Assembly (NCBI GenBank): GCA_005239945.1
Contig: SBAY01000270.1
Span: forward strand, 1-10,774
DNA from: Nitrospira sp.
GTDB taxonomy: Bacteria; UBA9089; CG2-30-40-21; SBAY01
Reading direction: 5' to 3'
DNA length: 10,774 nt
Under the pieces are notes generated by a model, which had not been told where the DNA came from, searched no databases, and saw only the letters and a list, made by a program, of their open reading frames with translations. Position numbers and translations under genes: made by a program. This document shows, piece by piece, positions 7,588-10,774 of this stretch. The stretch's first letter is position 1. Every line of letters starts with the position of its first letter.

Positions 7588-7740
7588 ATGAAAAGAAAAC
7601 CTTTAATCTTACCTGGCTTATTAATTTTACTGGTCGGTTGTTTTTGTATGGGATTCTGGGGAGACTGGGATTTTTATATTGTTAATGACCATCCTATGAG
7701 AATCCCATATCTATGGCTGGAGTTTCGTGAATTTATCTAA
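7588..7740 (+). CDS. Small hypothetical protein, lipoprotein-like (50 aa)
   Basis: I do not recognise a family for this gene. From the ATG at 7588 the product has a basic start (MKRK), a hydrophobic run to about residue 17 and a lipobox-like LVGC ending at Cys18. A short aromatic-rich tail rich in Trp, Tyr and Phe follows, ending in EFREFI. That layout suggests an exported lipoprotein or a one-helix membrane peptide. No Shine-Dalgarno sequence precedes the ATG, and the predicted transcription start is only about 3-5 bases upstream, so translation would be of leaderless type. The frame is also open upstream to a TTG at 7528, but that would start inside the promoter. It is the only plus-strand candidate gene and points away from the sugar operon. 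It may be real or a chance ORF. Confidence 0.4.
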   Translation: MKRKPLILPGLLILLVGCFCMGFWGDWDFYIVNDHPMRIPYLWLEFREFI

Positions 7741-7743
7741 TAG

Positions 7744-7759
7744 AATCACGAAATCACGA
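7744..7759. repeat. Two tandem copies of AATCACGA
   Basis: Two exact 8-bp copies sit directly after the stop of the small ORF, in the 163-base gap before the PorV-like gene (7741-7903). I see no gene, RNA or convincing terminator in that gap. The repeat is short and could be chance, or the remnant of a dispersed intergenic repeat. Confidence 0.4.
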
Positions 7760-7903
7760 AAGGACAAAATTCTCCAAAATTGCTAATTCCTTTCCGTCTT
7801 TATAATTTCTGGCAACTTGGGATTTGGACTTAATATTGCAACTTAACCTTCCTTTTATTTAACTTTTCCTTAAGTCAATGCCATTTGGAGGTATTCCTTG
7901 TCC

Positions 7904-9226
7904 CTACCTCACAAATGCATAACATACCCAACCTACTGTCCTATCAGGTAGTAATACCTTGTAGTACCATCTTTTTGAATCATCCAGGAGTATAAGTTTT
8001 GTGCCTTTTCTGACTGTAGTTAGCTTTTCATAGGTATTACCCGGTCCTAACCAAATAACTACCTCATCAATTACTACTATTATTTCTCTCTGAGGCACAA
8101 CAACCTCTTTTGGAGTTACCTCTACAGGTGGTTGAATTTTAGGTAATAACACAGGTGGTTTTATACTGGGTTTCTCTGGAATAATCGAAAGTGGTTTTTC
8201 TTCTGGTTTAATCTCATGTTTGACTTCTGGTTTAACCGTTGGTTGAATCTCTGGAATTTTTACTTCAGGTCTTTTCTCCTGAATAACAATTGGTACTTCT
8301 TTTAGTAATGGAGGAGTAACAACCGCTGGCACTTCTTCGATAGGCATTGATTTTATCAAAAATGAAATCCGATGTGTATCGCCTAAATCACCGTAAGGAA
8401 CATAGGCATAGTCAATCGATATTCTTTTCCAGGTTAGCCCAAGACCGGCAGAATAGGTGTAGCTTGAGTTGTATCCAGTCCTTAAGGCCAGGATGTCTCC
8501 GATTAGAAACTCTCCCCCAAGACTAAACCGAAGATCATTGTCGCTGGGCTTGACAAGATCAGTAGCAAATGTGAAAGGTCCTCTATTGTAGCCTATTCCT
8601 ACCTTTACATTTTGGGGCAAGGGGTCTGATTCCTTTATGAATTTAATCTTGGGGCCAAAATTCTGGGCCACAAGACCGATTTTCATACCCTTAATGAATC
8701 CCACTTTGTAAAGCAATCCGATATCTGCGGCAAAACCGGTTGCTTTCTCTTCCTCAATTTTCTGCTGGATCATCTTCAGGGCTATCCCATAGGAAATCGC
8801 TTTGTTTAACCTGTCCGCATAAGCAATAGTTACATCAACGTCATAGGCGGTGTATTCGCCAAGTTGCTGGAAGTTCTCGTATCTGGGAATCTCGCCAGAA
8901 GAGGAGTAGGCAATGGCTACTCCAAGGCTTCTGTATCGTGAAGGTAAGACCGCAGACAGATATTGATAGCCCATATCCATTAAGTAGAAATTTTGCATCC
9001 CCAGAAGCTCTACAGATTTTATCTGGGTCAAGCCTGCTGGATTCCAATAAATGGCAGTCGCATCATCTGCCACCCCAACAAATGCCTCGCCCATGGCACA
9101 GGCCTTTGCCTCAACACCCATCTTTAGAAACTGGGCACCTGCTTCACCTTTTGCATGAACATTTAAAAGTAATGAGACCACAAGTGATATTAAGAGTGAA
9201 ATGAAAATTCTATTTACTCCTCTCAT
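7904..9226 (-). CDS. PorV/UPF0164-type outer-membrane barrel fused to a C-terminal SH3 domain
   Basis: This 440-residue protein begins with a signal peptide (hydrophobic run near 7-22, likely cleavage after VHA at 25). Residues about 29-293 match the PorV/UPF0164 beta-barrel family: the hallmark region is GAQFLKMGVEAKACAMGEAF followed by VADDATAIYWNPAGL (52-66). Alternating amphipathic strands and GLGLTWKRISIDYAYVPYGDLGDTHRISF-like barrel-closing strands lie near 261-290. Residues about 297-380 are a Pro/Lys/Glu/Val-rich linker. Residues about 381-440 form a bacterial SH3-like domain (WLGPGNTYEKL, VRKGTKLILL, GWVCYAF). PorV relatives act in outer-membrane export of proteins with C-terminal sorting domains, and SH3 domains often bind the cell wall. 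GGAG lies 8 bases before the ATG. The gene starts 27 bases after a secreted protein with such a C-terminal domain, so they probably share a transcript. Stop is TAG. Confidence 0.85.
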   Translation of the reverse strand: MRGVNRIFISLLISLVVSLLLNVHAKGEAGAQFLKMGVEAKACAMGEAFVGVADDATAIYWNPAGLTQIKSVELLGMQNFYLMDMGYQYLSAVLPSRYRSLGVAIAYSSSGEIPRYENFQQLGEYTAYDVDVTIAYADRLNKAISYGIALKMIQQKIEEEKATGFAADIGLLYKVGFIKGMKIGLVAQNFGPKIKFIKESDPLPQNVKVGIGYNRGPFTFATDLVKPSDNDLRFSLGGEFLIGDILALRTGYNSSYTYSAGLGLTWKRISIDYAYVPYGDLGDTHRISFLIKSMPIEEVPAVVTPPLLKEVPIVIQEKRPEVKIPEIQPTVKPEVKHEIKPEEKPLSIIPEKPSIKPPVLLPKIQPPVEVTPKEVVVPQREIIVVIDEVVIWLGPGNTYEKLTTVRKGTKLILLDDSKRWYYKVLLPDRTVGWVCYAFVR

Positions 9227-9253
9227 GGCAAATCTCCATTAATTTTTTTTGCA

Positions 9254-10679
9254 CTATTTTATTATCGCAAATTTCCCCTTCTTGTGTTTCCCATCTCGAC
9301 TTGTGGATAGCCAAATATAGACTCCACTGGCCAATTTCTTTCCATCATCGCTGGTGGCGTCCCAGTCAAGCTGGGTCTTTCCTTCGGTTTCTTCTAATGT
9401 CCTGACTAATTCTGCGGCTTTGTTGTAGATTTTGATCTTAGAATAAGGCAAACCATTTCCAAAGAAGGAGATTACAGTATGGCCTCTTGATGGAACAAAG
9501 GGATTGGGAGAAACGGCTATCCCTTCTGGCATTGTAATTGTGCTGACCGTGACCGTAGTTGTTGCGTCTGGAACCTTTGGTGCGATTTCAATGTGACCGA
9601 CATTGTCCCTGGCGATACTATAGAATGAATAGGTATGTCCAGATTCACCAGAGAAGGATGCTGAGGTAGCTGTGCCAGTGAACTAGGCAGTATAGGTTCC
9701 TCCATTGTTAGATACATAAATGGTGTAATTATTTATACCAGAACCGCCCACATCATCACTTCCAGACCAGCTCACCTTGAAACTTGAAGACTGCTGAGAT
9801 TCGGCAAGGGTATTGACTGAACTTATGGGTGTGCCTGCATCGATAGTGTTAAAGACCTCTGGTGTTTGCATTGGTTCGGGCGGTATGTTGACTTCAAAAT
9901 CAATGGTTGCTTTGTTCTTGATGATTGCACCCGTAGATAATCCTGATTTAGGCTTCACAGTGTAGGAGACCCAGCCTTCACCCTGGGGTGACACATCTTC
10001 CTTATTTGGCGGCAAGAAGTCAGCCAGTTCGCCTGTGTAAGGATTTTTGCCCCGGAAGAGCCATGTAGCAATCCCTGTGGAGGAGTTGAATTCACAGTCC
10101 ACTTCAACGACCGCAGAAATTGTTGGCCGTAGGTCAACCTCTGTGGTGAAATTTTGAGCACCCTCAGGCACTGAGACCATCTTCTCACCGATTTGCATTG
10201 TGCTTAAAACGAAGGTTGACCAGTCGAAATTGGAATCAAGTTGGTCGGCGAGAAGGACTTCCTGGGCTGCAGCAGTGGCTGTGCCAAGGTTTTCGAAAAA
10301 GACTGTGTAAGGTAGCGAACGATTTGCAGCAATAAAATGTTTGTGCTGGTCTTCCGGTGTACCTTCGGAATCGAAACCAGAAGGGCCTGTTTTGTCATTG
10401 GGATCGTAGGAGGCTGTACTTCTAATAGTTACCATTTCTGCTTTATCAAAGAGATCTTTAATTTTTTTATTATCTAATAATATTGAGAAGGCTCCAACGA
10501 TTTTGGTAATAATACCTCCGATCCCGGGCTGCCACTTTTCCCCAGACAATTTTTCATAACTCTCATCTACCCACATCCACCCTACATTTCTTAGTAGGGG
10601 GTTCAAAAGGTGAACAATCCCTATGCAATTGGTTGTAAGCCCCCCATTGACTTTCGTTTTGCAAAGCCCATCTTCATAC
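9254..10679 (-). pseudogene. 3' part of a large secreted protein with FlgD-like C-terminal domain; internal amber codon, 5' side cut by a group II intron
   Basis: One minus-strand frame is open from the intron boundary to the TAG at 9254, except for a single TAG at 9683-9685. Before that TAG, a DUF11/DUF7619-like region is visible (SYDPNDKTGPSG, LPYTVFFENLGTATAAAQ, FLPPN, GWVSYTVKPKSGLSTGA), followed by an Fn3-like domain (SSVNTLAESQ, FKVSWSGSDDVGGSGI, YTIYVSNNGGTYTA). The same frame resumes after the TAG and completes the Fn3 domain (FTGTATSASFSG, HTYSFYSIARDNVGHIE). It ends with a FlgD-like/T9SS-style domain (VSPNPFVPSRG, IKIYNKAAELVRTL, DDGKKLASGVYIW). The amber probably replaces a Trp codon. 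No signal peptide is visible, so the true N-terminus lies beyond the intron. Internal starts exist (TTG at 10606, ATG at 10576), but a secreted protein beginning there would lack an export signal. It could be a decayed gene, a recent single mutation, a sequencing error, or a split product with a separate C-terminal domain. Confidence 0.75.
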
Positions 10680-10774
10680 GTCGAGTAGACATATTCAACA
10701 ACCTCCTTTTAATTGCTTAATGCCCCTCACAGAACCGTGCTTGAGGTTTTCCCTCACACGGCTCTTCGGTAATA
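10680..10774 (-). mobile_element. Group II intron, 3' end with domains V and VI (partial)
   Basis: On the minus strand, 10764-10732 folds as a group II domain V. GAGCCGTG pairs with CACGGTTC over 8 base pairs, the AGC catalytic triad sits at positions 2-4, TGAGG pairs with CCTCA around a GAAAA loop, and there is a two-base AG bulge on the 3' side. Domain VI follows: ATTAAGCAATT (10721-10711) pairs with GGTTGTTGAAT (10703-10693) with one mismatch. An outer GGC/GTC stem leaves a bulged A at 10692 as candidate branch point. The 3' end is TAC/TCGAC, either at 10685 (8 bases from the bulged A) or at 10680. Domains I-IV and any reverse transcriptase lie beyond the right edge. The intron is co-oriented with the secreted-protein frame that follows it. 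Confidence 0.78.

Noticed and set aside
7860..7903. Weak hairpin (AATACC / GGCATT) after the PorV-like gene as terminator
   Set aside because: It has a mismatch in a short stem and no following U-tract.
8938..9204. Plus-strand 88-codon ORF, Pro/His/Leu-rich
   Set aside because: It lies wholly opposite the signal peptide and barrel start of the PorV-like gene and has no domain-like pattern.
9683..9685. Genome-wide TAG reassignment to explain the internal amber
   Set aside because: Genes ending at 4182, 7904 and 9254 all use TAG as a plausible natural stop at the expected end of their families.
9517..9717. Minus-strand 66-codon ORF that could suggest a frameshift link across the amber
   Set aside because: It is in another frame. 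The in-frame sequence on both sides of the TAG already makes one continuous Fn3-like domain, so no frameshift is needed.
10580..10599. Inverted repeat CCCTAC / GTAGGG with an 8-base loop
   Set aside because: It has a short stem, no T-run on either side, and sits inside the open secreted-protein frame, so a terminator is not supported.

Overview
The window is AT-rich DNA from a Gram-negative-type bacterium, probably an uncultivated lineage. The evidence is a heptose/nucleotide-sugar gene set, a PorV/UPF0164-type outer-membrane barrel, and a large secreted protein ending in a FlgD-like/T9SS-style C-terminal domain. Candidate-phylum groundwater bacteria (Omnitrophota- or Desantisbacteria-like) are a guess from the style of the genes, not something the sequence proves. 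Nearly all coding is on the minus strand.

Region A (7411 down to 1, minus strand) is one tightly packed surface-sugar operon. It is led by a strong sigma70-type promoter (TTGACA-17-TATAAA, 7506-7534). Reading 5'->3' the genes are: DegT/DnrJ/EryC1/StrS aminotransferase; GTG-started extended SDR (4-base overlap); a second DegT-type aminotransferase; the N-terminal half of a split transketolase (1-base gap); a very short second half (8-base overlap); a radical SAM/SPASM protein; a nucleotidyltransferase-PfkB kinase fusion resembling HldE but with its domains in reversed order; and the first 58 codons of a GmhA-like SIS isomerase that runs off the left edge. Known family chemistry suggests a route: transketolase makes or modifies a ketose phosphate, the SIS enzyme isomerises it, and the kinase/nucleotidyltransferase activates it. 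The SDR and the two aminotransferases suggest that an amino sugar is also made. The radical SAM enzyme is the unexplained chemistry. The final sugar cannot be read from sequence alone.

Region B (7412-7903) holds two back-to-back promoters and a tiny plus-strand ORF (7588-7740). The ORF could encode a 50-residue lipoprotein-like peptide read from a nearly leaderless transcript. The remainder to 7903 has no gene that I can see, only a two-copy 8-bp tandem repeat.

Region C (9254 up to the right edge, then 9226-7904, minus strand) holds two genes of an export/surface system. The first is a fragment of a large secreted protein (a DUF11/DUF7619-like repeat region, an Fn3-like domain and a FlgD-like C-terminal domain) that carries one in-frame amber codon. 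The second, 27 bases downstream, is a PorV-like barrel fused to a Pro/Lys/Glu-rich linker and a bacterial SH3 domain. At the right edge are domains V and VI of a group II intron on the same strand, directly abutting the open frame of the secreted protein. The intron therefore probably interrupts that gene, whose 5' part lies outside the window.
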